This document shows, piece after piece, positions 18,739 to 27,656 of a DNA stretch of 64,000 nucleotides (position 1 is the stretch's first letter; each line of letters opens with the position of its first letter). The notes under the pieces are model-generated. The model did not search any database and was not told where the DNA came from. It saw only the letters and a list, made by a program, of their open reading frames with translations. The stretch covers positions 124,001 to 188,000 of the forward strand of contig NZ_VSSS01000038.1 in the NCBI RefSeq assembly GCF_008123425.1, read 5' to 3'. Source of the DNA: Bradyrhizobium rifense (GTDB lineage: Bacteria > Pseudomonadota > Alphaproteobacteria > Rhizobiales > Xanthobacteraceae). A program made the position numbers and the translations under genes.

Positions 18739-19393
18739 GATGCATCCGCTGTTCTGACTATCGGGATCGAGTTCTACGAAGGAAGCCTCACCTACGAAAC
18801 CTCTCCGTTTAGGTAGGCGAGTTAAACGAATCGAACTCGCCAGGACGCATTGGTCCCGGTCAGCGCGGCCTTGATCTTGACGCGAGATGAACATCGGAGT
18901 CGTTGCGAGGGCTCTGGATCTCTCCTTTCGCCCGGTGCAGAACGGGGCGGGCATCGAAGCGCTGTAGATCCACTAGCTTGTCGACGCTGCCGCCGTGCTC
19001 GCCGTCGCATTCAGTTCAAGCGCTAGCTCGCATGCCAGACATATCTTCTCCGAGGTTCGCACCAGCGCTGATTAGAGGTCGGTCTGGCAATTGCTTTCGC
19101 ACATGCTAAGATCGCACAGATGGACGTTGTCAGGCCGGGGGCGTTTGCAAATCCACCACCGCCGACCTGATGATCCGTGAACGGCCGACCCGCGGTCTTC
19201 ATGGCTCAGCATCTCGGGTCAGATCGGCGATCAGTCACACGTTACACCGTGCTGTTGGGACCGACTTAAGGTGAGCACGCGCGTGGCCTCCACTCCGCCT
19301 TGCAATTCTTTGCTCGACGAACTGGCGGTGAAGGGCGTTCTCCCTCGCGGGGCGGACCGCAATTTCCTTCTTTGAGCAAGGCCGAATGCAACG
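18739..19393. other. Interval without a recognisable gene
   Basis: About 650 bases of mixed composition; open frames are short and unlike known families. Confidence 0.4.
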
Positions 19394-19573
19394 TTAGGAA
19401 CCACGGCGTGCGGGAACTCGGAGCGGCGGCGGAGCAGAAGTGCCGGAATGAAAGAGAGCACCATAGCGCCGGGCGCGCTCACGTCGCTTGCGGGAACGCC
19501 AGCTGCGCACACCGTAGCCCAGTCCAAAGCCGCCAAAAAAGATCATAGTGAGAAAAAAGAGTGCTGTGGTCAT
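19394..19573 (-). CDS. 59-residue membrane peptide behind a nolA-type promoter
   Basis: Starting at ATG 19573 the minus strand encodes MTTALFFLTMIFFGGFGLGY, a hydrophobic segment of about 20 residues, followed at once by a strongly basic stretch (RSWRSRKRRERARR) and a short Pro-rich tail. This is the pattern of a small single-pass inner-membrane protein. It begins about 97 bases downstream of the MerR-type promoter at 19670-19700, which faces it. No good Shine-Dalgarno sequence is seen. I do not recognise a family; the call rests on the composition and the promoter. Confidence 0.5.
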   Translation of the reverse strand: MTTALFFLTMIFFGGFGLGYGVRSWRSRKRRERARRYGALFHSGTSAPPPLRVPARRGS

Positions 19574-19669
19574 CTGGATGTCTAAACCGGAGGATTGCTT
19601 GATGTGTTACGTCACACTCCCGCCATCGGTGGCTAACTAGTTGGTCGGCGCGAGGCGGCGGATGCCTCG

Positions 19670-19700
19670 TTCCTACAACGTGACGCTACGTACGATTCAA
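19670..19700 (-). promoter_or_regulatory. nolA-type promoter copy 1
   Basis: On the minus strand the site reads TTGAAT, 19 bases (CGTACGTAGCGTCACGTTG), TAGGAA. A 19-bp spacer is too long for a normal sigma-70 promoter and is characteristic of promoters activated by MerR-family regulators. The spacer is nearly the same as that of the nolA promoter at 27557-27587. It faces the small membrane peptide ending at 19394. Confidence 0.7.
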
Positions 19701-20110
19701 GTCCCTTCGGCTACTCCCAGCCAAAATCTATTCTAACTCGAGGTGGCCTGCAGCAGCAGTGGGCGCGAGCCAGGCGTAGTCTGCAGATGCCCTGAGCGGC
19801 CCACGCCGTGATCGTTGCAGGAAACGAGATTCGTTATGGGCTGATACCCGTGGTTTGGTCAGAGTGTTGCGCTTCTCTCGGCCGCTTGCCCCACCCGCCC
19901 TGGGCGGGACGAAGAAGACGTTCGGCGGCAGCTGAAACGTGGACGAGGCTAGCCATCTCGCTACGCAGGACCGGCGTGCTGTTAAGACGCCTGGGCTATT
20001 CGCGTCGGGCAGCGGGCAGGCGGCCGCATTGTGGTGCAAGGCGTACCGGAGTCATCCTCTGAAACCGAGGGCCTAAATTAGGCTCTGACGCTATTTTGGT
20101 GCAGCACCGG
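19701..20110. other. Interval without a recognisable gene
   Basis: About 410 bases upstream of promoter copy 1; no frame with family similarity was found. Confidence 0.4.
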
Positions 20111-20314
20111 TCATGTGGAGCCGATTACCCGAGCCTGCCGCAAGTCGAGCTTGGCGCGCCCGCACATTTGGCGCTTAACCAGTTCGAGTTTGGTGATCTG
20201 GCCTTCGGTCTGCCCGTTGGACCAGGACGTCGTAATCGCTGCGCTGACGGCGGCTTTGTCCTTGATGACGCCGTTGGCGAAAGATATGACGAGGCTTGCG
20301 CTTGCTCGTTCCAA
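20111..20314 (-). mobile_element. ISL3-family transposase C-terminal fragment
   Basis: The fragment reads FANGVIKDKAAVSAAITTSW then SNGQTEGQITKLELVKRQMC and GRAKLDLRQARVIG. The block WSNGQTEGQI..L...KR.MYGRA is the conserved end of ISL3 transposases. The upstream catalytic region is not in frame. Inactive remnant; no terminal repeats seen. Confidence 0.8.
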
Positions 20315-20496
20315 CCATGGTTCTACCTCTCCGTGAGCCCTCTTTGCGGATCATCGCAGATTCATCAACTCCGAGGTGATGTCGCTCCATTCCAGGAGCT
20401 TCAAGGCTCCTCAGGAGCTCAATCGAAGCGCTTCGGCTAACATCAACAGTGCACAGCCAAGTGTTGCGGCAGGCAATGGGTGGAACGGCGCATGGA

Positions 20497-20841
20497 TCAA
20501 TGCATCTTGCGATTAGCGCTGCAGATACCGACTCGGCTAAGCGGATCCTGAGTGCGGCGCGGCTCGCTGGTGATCAACATTTTCGTTGCGAAATCGAGCG
20601 ACCTGAACGCTCGGTCCCGGACCGCCTGCGGCAAATCGGGAGTCGCGTCGATCGCAGCGCGCGCGTCGCTCATAATCTTGTCTTTTGCGGAAACAAGCTT
20701 TGCATCTAACATTACATGAAGCGTCTCTCGAACGTCAGGTGAGATTGAGCCGTCTCCATCGATCAATTCTCGAAGTTTCCAAAACATACGCTCGACGGCT
20801 ACCATAGAACCGAGGACTGACATCAGTCTTGGTGACATCAT
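20497..20841 (-). CDS. Hypothetical protein, about 114 residues
   Basis: The start MMSPRLMSVLGSMVAVERM at ATG 20841 has a strong ribosome binding site (AAGGAG, six bases upstream). The protein is predicted to be helical and soluble (FWKLRELIDGDGSISPDVRE, VRDRAFRSLDFATKMLI). The last 25 residues are Arg-rich and may be read-through beyond a lost stop. I do not recognise the family. The consistent codon bias and good translation signal support a real gene. Confidence 0.5.
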   Translation of the reverse strand: MMSPRLMSVLGSMVAVERMFWKLRELIDGDGSISPDVRETLHVMLDAKLVSAKDKIMSDARAAIDATPDLPQAVRDRAFRSLDFATKMLITSEPRRTQDPLSRVGICSANRKMH

Positions 20842-21495
20842 TGCCATCTCCTTCTCCAGCCAGAGCCTGGCGACCATACAGCGAAATCAGATCTGTTCCC
20901 GTTTGACACCGGCGCGCGCGGCGCCCCTGAAACAGTGGAATGACTGGGGTGCAATTTCTCTGCCAGGGGCGTGAGACGCAGGTTGCTCGGGGAAGCTCGC
21001 AAAGCGTGCGATTTGCGAGCAAGGCATTTATCTTTCCTGTTCTCCAGGCCGTAACCCGGGCGCGTGTGGTGGCTCACGTCGAAAAACCGACATGGAGGGT
21101 GGTTCTTTTTGCCACAAACCGCCAGCGGCACCGGAGTTGGACTTCTCCTGCCAGGCGTCCAATGCCTTTCCGCTTGTTCACTGGGATCGCTCTGTTAACC
21201 AGGCGGAATTGACTGAGTGATCCCCGGTCACGCAACGGTGGTCATCAGATACCCATTGCTCGGGGCGCCCACGCGTTTTGTGATTGCATGGGTACATCGA
21301 GATTGAGCCTCCCGATCTGGCGACGGCGTGTTGGCGTGCGCTACGTTGACCTCGATCGATCTCTTGAGTCTCCATCGGCCGTCTGGTCGAGCTCAGAAGA
21401 GATGCTAACTTAAACGCACATATCATTTCTCGTGCCGGAGTCCGTATCTCGGATTGATTCACTCCGTCTCTCATACTGTCCTCGTCCCTGCACGG
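20842..21495. other. Interval without a recognisable gene
   Basis: About 650 bases; no protein family, RNA gene or repeat was recognised. Confidence 0.4.
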
Positions 21496-21798
21496 CTATG
21501 CTGTGCAAACCGTGCATTTCACCCACCACCGGCCACCGCGTTTCTCCGCGCGTAACTTGCCGCGGCGGATCCGAGAGAGCACGGCCTCGGGGCTTATGTG
21601 GTTCATCACTGCGAACCGCTGAACAGTGAGGTAGTCCTCATCGAGAGGTCGCGGGGTGCTAATGCCGTGCGCGGCCAGCAGAATGCGCAGCGAAGCCAAT
21701 TCCGCCAGTACGATCTCGAGCTTACGCGCGATCTCTTCGGTCTGAGCGGAGCGCTGCCGGGACCGCGTCACGACAGGCCCGCTCGGGCGATAAGCCAC
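21496..21798 (-). CDS. Excisionase-like helix-turn-helix protein
   Basis: A 100-residue protein. The first half has a coiled-coil-like helix (EEIARKLEIVLAELASLRIL). The second half, YLTVQRFAVMNHISPEAVLS then RIRRGKLRAEKRGGRWWV, matches the MerR/excisionase-type HTH_17 DNA-binding module that reads as helix-turn-helix plus a basic wing. Its start lies inside the end of the upstream gene (31-base overlap), which implies translational coupling. It could control excision or transcription; its targets are unknown. Confidence 0.65.
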   Translation of the reverse strand: MAYRPSGPVVTRSRQRSAQTEEIARKLEIVLAELASLRILLAAHGISTPRPLDEDYLTVQRFAVMNHISPEAVLSRIRRGKLRAEKRGGRWWVKCTVCTA

Positions 21799-21938
21799 AC
21801 CTCGGATTCGTGTAGAATGGGATCGACGAACCAGCGCGCCAAAGCGGAACGAGCGTGAGCCGACTTACCTGCCCAAGCAAACCACTGCTCGGGCAGTGTA
21901 AACCCGCGCAAAATGAGAGGCAGGTCATTTATTTCCAT
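21768..21938 (-). CDS. 56-residue protein coupled to the excisionase-like gene
   Basis: Starting MEINDLPLILRGFTLPEQWF at ATG 21938, just after a near-perfect AGGAGG ribosome binding site. The protein is aromatic-rich and has the segment WAGKSAHARSALARWFVDPI. It ends inside the next gene, so the two form a coupled pair. I do not recognise the family; partners of phage or island excisionases are often this small. Confidence 0.5.
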   Translation of the reverse strand: MEINDLPLILRGFTLPEQWFAWAGKSAHARSALARWFVDPILHESEVWLIARAGLS

Positions 21939-22109
21939 TGAGCCTCCTGTTCGGTGATGTAGTCGAATGGGTACCATGCGCCTAAAAGCCAATTGAACCA
22001 TGAGGGACGCCTGATGGATATGCATTCGGCTGCGGCACTCATTGGCCTCGGTGTGGCCATTGATTGCCGGGTCAAGGGCGAACTTATTGGAAACGCTGTT
22101 GGGCCACCG

Positions 22110-23138
22110 TCAGCGCTCTGCCGCTATGAGCTCGGAGTGAATCGCAGTTGCGGTGTTGAGGCAGGCATGCAGTGTCAGAGATCCGAAGGCGAGCTGGCAA
22201 AGAAGATAGTTGGCCCCTGCCTCTTCCAGATGATCGAGAAGAGTTTGGCGCACCGAAGCGCCCGTTCCGACAACGCACAGTTCACTGTCGATTGCGGCAT
22301 CTAAGGTTAGGGGCAGGTTGGGTGGAGTCGGGATGTCATTGAGCTCGTACAGGAACTTAAAGCTTTTGAGCCATGTTTCGTAGGCTGGCGTGGCGAGGGA
22401 ACGGGCGGCTGCTTCAGAGCTGGCAATTACGACCATGCGGAGCAATGCGAGAAATGGTGCTGAACCGCTGGCGTTACGCTCCGCGTTTCGATGAGCGTGA
22501 TAGCGATCGGTGACCTTGCGAACGGCAGAAGAAGGCCCCATGCACGCCAGATTTGCGCCATTTGCCGCCGCCCAATGAGCGGACTCTGTTCGATTTGTAG
22601 CAATCCATGTCGGGGGACAAGGACGCTGGTGAGGTGAAAGCGTCAAGGGAACGTCGCTCAGCGCAAAATGTTGCCCTTGGTATGAAAGCGGGCCGCCATT
22701 CATCGCGCTAACGAAGATTTGGGAAGCCTCCTCGTAACGGCTCGAGGCAACGTCGGCTCCAACCCCAAAATAGCTCAGCTCGATCGGTAGGGAGCCGCGA
22801 CCAAGTCCGACCTCAACCCTGCCGCTGCTCAGGTGATCCAACATGCAGATCTCCTCGAATGCACGCAGCGGGTGATAGAGGTTGAGCAGCATAACCAATG
22901 GACCAACGCGAAGTCGCCGTGTGCGTTGTATGACACTCGACAGAAACAAGTTCGGCGAGGGGCCCCTTCCATGCGGAGTGCAATGATGCTCCGCCAGATG
23001 ATAGGCATAGAAACCGAGCCGGTCGTAGGCCTCCGCCAGCGCGAGGCGGTCCGCGTATTGCCGGGCGATATCGCGGCCGTCCTCGTCAAGATGATCAAAG
23101 ATGCCGCAGGTCAGGTTTGAGGGAAGAACATTTCTCAC
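22110..23138 (-). CDS. LLM-class flavin-dependent monooxygenase
   Basis: A 342-residue protein of the bacterial luciferase-like family, which uses FMNH2 and oxygen. It has the N-terminal strand LTCGIFDHLDEDGRDIARQY, the catalytic-pocket segment YHLAEHHCTPHGRGPSPNLF, and the motif YHPLRAFEEICMLDHLSSGR followed by VEVGLGRGS. Length is normal for the family. It lies on the same strand as, and 217 bases downstream of, a HisC-like aminotransferase, so the two may act in one pathway. The substrate is not evident. Confidence 0.85.
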   Translation of the reverse strand: MRNVLPSNLTCGIFDHLDEDGRDIARQYADRLALAEAYDRLGFYAYHLAEHHCTPHGRGPSPNLFLSSVIQRTRRLRVGPLVMLLNLYHPLRAFEEICMLDHLSSGRVEVGLGRGSLPIELSYFGVGADVASSRYEEASQIFVSAMNGGPLSYQGQHFALSDVPLTLSPHQRPCPPTWIATNRTESAHWAAANGANLACMGPSSAVRKVTDRYHAHRNAERNASGSAPFLALLRMVVIASSEAAARSLATPAYETWLKSFKFLYELNDIPTPPNLPLTLDAAIDSELCVVGTGASVRQTLLDHLEEAGANYLLCQLAFGSLTLHACLNTATAIHSELIAAER

Positions 23139-23355
23139 TCAGTTATCTCCTAGGTAGAGAGGACCGGAATCGCCGGGTTTCGGGAGGTGCAAGCGGCGCT
23201 CGCTGGCAATGCGCTGCATAGGCTGCGAAGCCGTTCTCAACAGCTCGTAATGCGCTGACTGGATGAGAACTGACTCCGGCTGCGTCGCGAAGCTGCATCA
23301 GACGTCGTCCGGATCGATCACGAACGGGGATCCGTGACATGAGTGGAACGCGCCA

Positions 23356-24453
23356 CTAGCCACGGCATCCCACTTTCTTAAGAATGCTGCCGACAGCCGG
23401 AAGAAAAGCATCCATCTGGCGCTTTGTACCGATGCTAACCCGAATGCACTCTTCCAGGCCGGCATCCGGAAAGAAGGCAACAAGGACTTTGTGGTCTTCC
23501 AACGCCGCCTGCCACCATCTGCCACCCTGGCCTACGGGCACACGAGCGAGGAGGAAATTCGCGTGGGAAGGCGTGACAGAGAACCCAAATTCTGAAAGGG
23601 CGGCCGCTACGCGCTGCCGCTCAAGCCTGACGTGGCGATGGTTCTCCTCGTAGGCGTCGCGATGCGCAAGGACGCTCATGCCCACCGCATGAGCGACCAC
23701 ATTCATGTTGAAAACATTCTGGATGTTGCGAAGCCGCCCAATTAGCTCGGGATGGCCGAAACCGAAGCCGACGCGAATGCCAGCGGCGGAATAACTCTTG
23801 GAAAACGTGCGCAGGACCAGAAGATTCGAATGGCGCTCAACAAGGCGTAGGCCGTCCTCAGGTGCGAAATCGACATAAGCTTCGTCCAAAACGATCAATC
23901 GGTCAGATCGTATAAGGAGGCGTTCGATCTCAGCAAGCGGAACAAAGGTTCCGGTCGGATTGTTCGGATTGGCCAGCAGAATGAATTTGGCATGTTTAGC
24001 CGCACCGAAAAGCAGCTCGTCCATCGGCAAGCAGTCAGGTTCAGACCAGGGAATTTCAATGAAGCGGGCCCCTTGCAACATGGCAAGCTTGCGATTGAAT
24101 GAGAAGCCGGGCGACATCATTGCAACGCCGTCCCCCGGGGCAAGAAAGGCTCTGTAAATGAGACTGAGGAGTTCGGACGATCCATTGCCAGCCATCACGC
24201 AATCAGTTGCAATGCCATAAGCAGCTGCGGCCGCTTGTCTCAAGCTGACATTGTCGTCTTCCGGATAGAGGTATTGCAGCTCAAGAGCTGCAATTGCGCT
24301 TCGCATCACTATGCCCGGCAAAGGAAATGGGTTCTCATTCGTGTTCAGTTTCACGCAACCATTGTCCGGGGTGGGCCGCCCGGACGGCAGAGCATCCAAT
24401 TCGCGAGCGACCGGCGAGAGCGAGGAAAGCATAGCTTGCAGTTTGGCATCCAA
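23356..24453 (-). CDS. HisC-like class I/II aminotransferase
   Basis: A 365-residue PLP enzyme close to histidinol-phosphate aminotransferases. Key blocks are KLNTNENPFPLPG near residue 35, the PLP-contact NPNNPTGTF near residue 165, the aspartate loop VLDEAYVDFAPEDG, and the Schiff-base lysine in RTFSKSYSAAGIRVGFGFG near residue 220. It ends normally for the family. A HisC paralogue outside the histidine operon often serves secondary metabolism; the adjacent luciferase-like monooxygenase supports that, but the substrate cannot be stated. Confidence 0.85.
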   Translation of the reverse strand: MDAKLQAMLSSLSPVARELDALPSGRPTPDNGCVKLNTNENPFPLPGIVMRSAIAALELQYLYPEDDNVSLRQAAAAAYGIATDCVMAGNGSSELLSLIYRAFLAPGDGVAMMSPGFSFNRKLAMLQGARFIEIPWSEPDCLPMDELLFGAAKHAKFILLANPNNPTGTFVPLAEIERLLIRSDRLIVLDEAYVDFAPEDGLRLVERHSNLLVLRTFSKSYSAAGIRVGFGFGHPELIGRLRNIQNVFNMNVVAHAVGMSVLAHRDAYEENHRHVRLERQRVAAALSEFGFSVTPSHANFLLARVPVGQGGRWWQAALEDHKVLVAFFPDAGLEECIRVSIGTKRQMDAFLPAVGSILKKVGCRG

Positions 24454-24913
24454 TTTGGTGTTCTCCTTTTTGTCGACGCGAGCAGTTGACGGCGATCATC
24501 GAGCCTACGTGGCGGGTGCTATATTGTGAGCCGGGAAGCCCAAGGCGCGCATGAATGTGAATGTTGGGGGTTCAATAGGCGGGCTTAGATCTAAGCGCCG
24601 CACCGGATCAGAGTCCGTCTCAAAGTCCGGTAGCGATCAGCACGGATCAGGCGTCGCACGGCGTTATCCCAGCGAATACCTGTTTCCAGGAGGGGATGGA
24701 ACGCCACATCCACTCGGCCGAACAGCGCTGATAACCCTTGGCTTGAACTCGCGCAATCCGCAGACAAACTGCGCGCGACTGACATCTTGCCACTAGCTAC
24801 GTTCCTTCTGAAGAAGCGCTGACAGCTCACTGCCGAGAGCGAGGCGCGCATCAGTGTGCCTAGCTTGAAGAAGGTACCGATGTTCGTCGGTCTTACGAAT
24901 GCGAAAGTGGTGC
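24454..24913. other. Interval without a recognisable gene
   Basis: About 460 bases. A minus-strand frame reads as if coding (QGLSALFGRVDVAFHPLLET) but I could not place it in a family or find a start. Confidence 0.4.
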
Positions 24914-25078
24914 TCACTGCAGTGGCACCAGGCGAATCGGAACGTACTCTTCGGACGGCCGTACGGGCGCGCATGACAGCTGTGATAGCATTGCCGCGAG
25001 GACTAGAAATGCTGCGACTGCGGCGACTGCGATGCACGTGAGCAGCGCGTAATCGCTATGTCGAAGATGGTTCATCAT
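24914..25078 (-). CDS. 54-residue membrane peptide
   Basis: MMNHLRHSDYALLTCIAVAA followed by VAAFLVLAAMLSQLSC gives one predicted membrane helix of about 25 residues, with a short polar tail (PVRPSEEYVPIRLVPLQ). It starts 33 bases after the stop of the binding-protein gene, on the same strand, so it may be the last cistron of that unit. Family unknown. Confidence 0.45.
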   Translation of the reverse strand: MMNHLRHSDYALLTCIAVAAVAAFLVLAAMLSQLSCAPVRPSEEYVPIRLVPLQ

Positions 25079-25110
25079 TCGAACGCTCCGTGCGGTGTTG
25101 GGGCGGGCGA

Positions 25111-26226
25111 TCAGTTCTGCTCGACCGCTTCCACGGTATTGTCGCGCCAGCGGTAAACGATGAAGCCAGGAGCGGCATTGTCTCCCTTGGAGTCGACTCG
25201 AACCGTGCCAATGGCCGTTTCGATTGACTTTGAGCGTAGGGCAGCAGCGACCCGCGTCGCGTCGAAGCTGCCGGCCCGTTTGACCGAGTCTGCTCATGCT
25301 TGAACCGCGGCATAAGCGTAGAGCGTGTAACCTGCGGCAGGTATGCTCGAACCCTTGACCTTGGCGACAGTGGCTGCCCCTGCGGCATTCTTCGTCGGGT
25401 CCGGCATAAAGGTGAAGAGCGTGCCGTTTGCGGCGTCGCCGGTAATGGCCAAAAAGTCGCTTGTCGTCAGCGGATCGTTGGCGATCACGGTCAGGCGTGC
25501 GACCGCCTCCGCAGCTTGACGCACGATGAGGCCGATCTCGTTGTAATAGCCGCCGATATAGACGATCTGGATTCCCTCTCTCTTCAGTCTCGAAACCAGA
25601 GCGGTGTAATCCTTCTCGCCGGCAACATAGCCCTGTCGAAGAGTGTGCTCGCCGGCTGCACGAAGCTGCGATTCAACGATATCGGGGATGCCTTTGCCAG
25701 CTGTACTCTTGTCATCGAGGACCGCGAGCTTTGCGCCTTGGTGGTGCCGCACGATGTATTCTGCTGCAACCCTACCTTGTTGGTCATCGCGGCCGCCAAC
25801 CCGAAACAGCGTGGTTTCGCCACGCTCTGTCAGGCTGGGATTCGTCGAGGCAAGTGAGATCTGAATCACCTCCGCTTCGGCGTATATATCTGAAGCCGGT
25901 TTCGACGAGGATGAACAGAAGTGCCCAGCGACAAGCTTGAGCCCGCCGGTTGTCAAGCGATTGGCAACAGCGGCGGCCTGCTTGGGATCGCATGCGTCGT
26001 CGGCATCAATCCTCAATATGAGCCTTGTGCCTGGCAGCAGACCCGATGCATTTATCGAATCCACAGCCGCAGCCGCTCCGTCGCGTATCTGCACGCCCAG
26101 CGCCGCAGTGCTTCCCGTCACTCGGCCCGCTAACGCAACGTAAACAGCTTTTGCCCAGGCGATCGAGCTCAGGATCAAGGAAAGGAGCGCGGCAGTTACA
26201 AGCCTATGAGCGCGAAGAATCGACAT
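25111..26226 (-). pseudogene. Branched-chain amino-acid ABC transporter binding protein with an internal stop
   Basis: The 372-codon frame encodes a LivJ/LivK-type periplasmic binding protein: signal peptide (LVTAALLSLILSSIAWAKA), first lobe GLLPGTRLILRIDADDACDP and KLVAGHFCSSSSKPASD, second lobe TLFRVGGRDDQQGRVAAEYI and KLAVLDDKSTAGKG. At 25294-25296 a TGA interrupts the frame; it most simply arose from TGG. After it the same frame continues with DSVKRAGSFDATRVAAALR and ends VEAVEQN at 25111. No permease or ATPase gene is adjacent. A product truncated after residue 310 would lack the last 60 residues and is probably unstable. Confidence 0.85.
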
Positions 26227-26356
26227 GTGAAGCTCCCTATATCGCGCTACGTCTTGGTCAGAGTCGCCGTTGGTACGACGCGGCCACCAGCAGTCCGGCG
26301 CAATGATGCTTGAATCGAACTCAGGCTGGTACGAACAGGCTCAAGTTGTTGCCAGG

Positions 26357-26587
26357 TTATCGGGCGGGCACGGACGAATGGACGTTTACGGGACTGGTCA
26401 GGAGAGCGTCCTCTAAGCGTTGACAGTACTCATATCGAACATCCTGCCGGTATTCGGTACACTCGCCTATCTCCTGTGCTCGACCGATGTGTGCCGACGA
26501 GGCGCTTGGAAGGCCCGGACGATCAACCACCGGCTTGTTCTCGTCGAGGGCTCTCACCAGCAAGTTCCAGAAGTGATGGCCGATCAT
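26357..26587 (-). CDS. 76-residue ORF behind a nolA-type promoter
   Basis: Starts MIGHHFWNLLVRALDENKP at ATG 26587, about 60 bases downstream of promoter copy 2, with a weak GAGAG ribosome binding site. The rest is polar without a recognisable domain. A perfect 7-bp inverted repeat (CCGTCGC/GCGACGG) lies in the leader at 26626-26640. I cannot name a function; the call rests mainly on its placement behind the promoter. Confidence 0.35.
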   Translation of the reverse strand: MIGHHFWNLLVRALDENKPVVDRPGLPSASSAHIGRAQEIGECTEYRQDVRYEYCQRLEDALLTSPVNVHSSVPAR

Positions 26588-26647
26588 TGGAGTCTCTCTC
26601 GGTCTAGCCGACGCTCTGTCCGCCCCGTCGCTGCGACGGTGCGTTAG

Positions 26648-26678
26648 ATGGTACAATTTGACGCTACGTGCGAATCAA
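26648..26678 (-). promoter_or_regulatory. nolA-type promoter copy 2
   Basis: On the minus strand: TTGATT, 19 bases (CGCACGTAGCGTCAAATTG), TACCAT. Same spacing and nearly the same spacer as copies 1, 3 and 4. It faces the small ORF 26357-26587 and lies 145 bases after the end of nolA, pointing away from it. Confidence 0.65.
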
Positions 26679-26822
26679 GTACTTCGATGCTTTGTCGAGG
26701 TTGATTTCCAAAATATACAGAGCGGAAGACCCAATGAGTGCCGACAAAGAATTGAAGGGTCGCCATCAACTCATTGGGTTTAGAGACATTCCGACAACCG
26801 AGATCGTGCGCAGCAGGGTGCG

Positions 26823-27542
26823 TCAATTCTGTCCCAGCTGATTTTCTAGCGCGGCGAGGGCGAGATCGAGGTATCGCATGAGGCTGGCATCCCAGCCGGC
26901 GAGGTTGTGTGGTTCCGTCAATCGCGTCAGCACCTTGAGTATCATTGAGACAGTCGAATCAACTCCTGCGATCTCGGTCAGGAGCGAACGGGCCTGACGC
27001 GCGACCGCAATTGCCCGCTCACTGCACGGAGGCTCGCCCTGATCCATGCAGCTTCGTAGCTCGTCGCGAATCTTCCGCCAACGATCTTCGCGGCTAGCGT
27101 TAGAGGCGCATGTGCAGATGGCCGACGGGGTACGCTTCTCAATCCGTGACATTGCATCTAACGTGGCCGGCAGTTCGTCGACACTGACTTGTGTCTCACC
27201 TTGCGTCGTCATATTGCGCAATCGGTCCCTTAATAATGTCGTCCGCGCGACTTGAAGTTCAATTCGTTCCAGATGGTTGCGCAATAGGTCCGTGAGAGAC
27301 GTCCGCCCCTCGATTGCTTTGCGGATCTCAGGAAGTGAGAAGCCGAGCTCACGTAGCGCGCGAATCTGAGAGACGCGTTGTATGCTTTCACGATCGTACA
27401 TGCGGTGACCGCCATCGGTGCGTTCCGAGACCGTCAACAACCCGGTGTGTTCGTAGTGATGCAGAGTGCGTACCGTTACGCCGGTCGCCTCTGCAAGTTC
27501 TCCAATGCGCCATCGGCGCCGTCGTGGTGTGGCGTTTGTCAT
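26823..27542 (-). CDS. nolA: NolA, MerR-family nodulation regulator
   Basis: The long form has 239 residues, starting MTNATPRRRRWRIGELAEAT at ATG 27542. Residues about 10-75 are a MerR winged helix-turn-helix (VTVRTLHHYEHTGLLTVSER, MYDRESIQRVSQIRALRELG), followed by a linking coiled coil (LERIELQVARTTLLRDRLRN) and a C-terminal domain with a CTC/CMDQGEPPC cysteine pattern. In B. japonicum NolA controls genotype-specific nodulation and is made as three forms from internal starts; later in-frame ATGs (for example in RLRNMTT and LDAMSR) could serve here. The promoter leaves a leader of only a few bases before ATG 27542. Confidence 0.95.
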   Translation of the reverse strand: MTNATPRRRRWRIGELAEATGVTVRTLHHYEHTGLLTVSERTDGGHRMYDRESIQRVSQIRALRELGFSLPEIRKAIEGRTSLTDLLRNHLERIELQVARTTLLRDRLRNMTTQGETQVSVDELPATLDAMSRIEKRTPSAICTCASNASREDRWRKIRDELRSCMDQGEPPCSERAIAVARQARSLLTEIAGVDSTVSMILKVLTRLTEPHNLAGWDASLMRYLDLALAALENQLGQN

Positions 27543-27556
27543 GGTCCTCAATTTGC

Positions 27557-27587
27557 AACCTACAACCTGACGCCACGTGAGAATCAA
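27557..27587 (-). promoter_or_regulatory. nolA promoter (MerR-type, copy 3)
   Basis: On the minus strand: TTGATT, 19 bases (CTCACGTGGCGTCAGGTTG), TAGGTT, ending 14 bases before the nolA start. The 19-bp spacer fits activation by a MerR-family protein, most simply NolA itself. The expected transcript start would lie about seven bases before the ATG. Confidence 0.8.
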
Positions 27588-27656
27588 GCTATTTCAATGG
27601 TCTAGATGATGCGTCTCTCGCTGCGAACCGCAGAAGGACTGAGAGCATGCTGTTGA

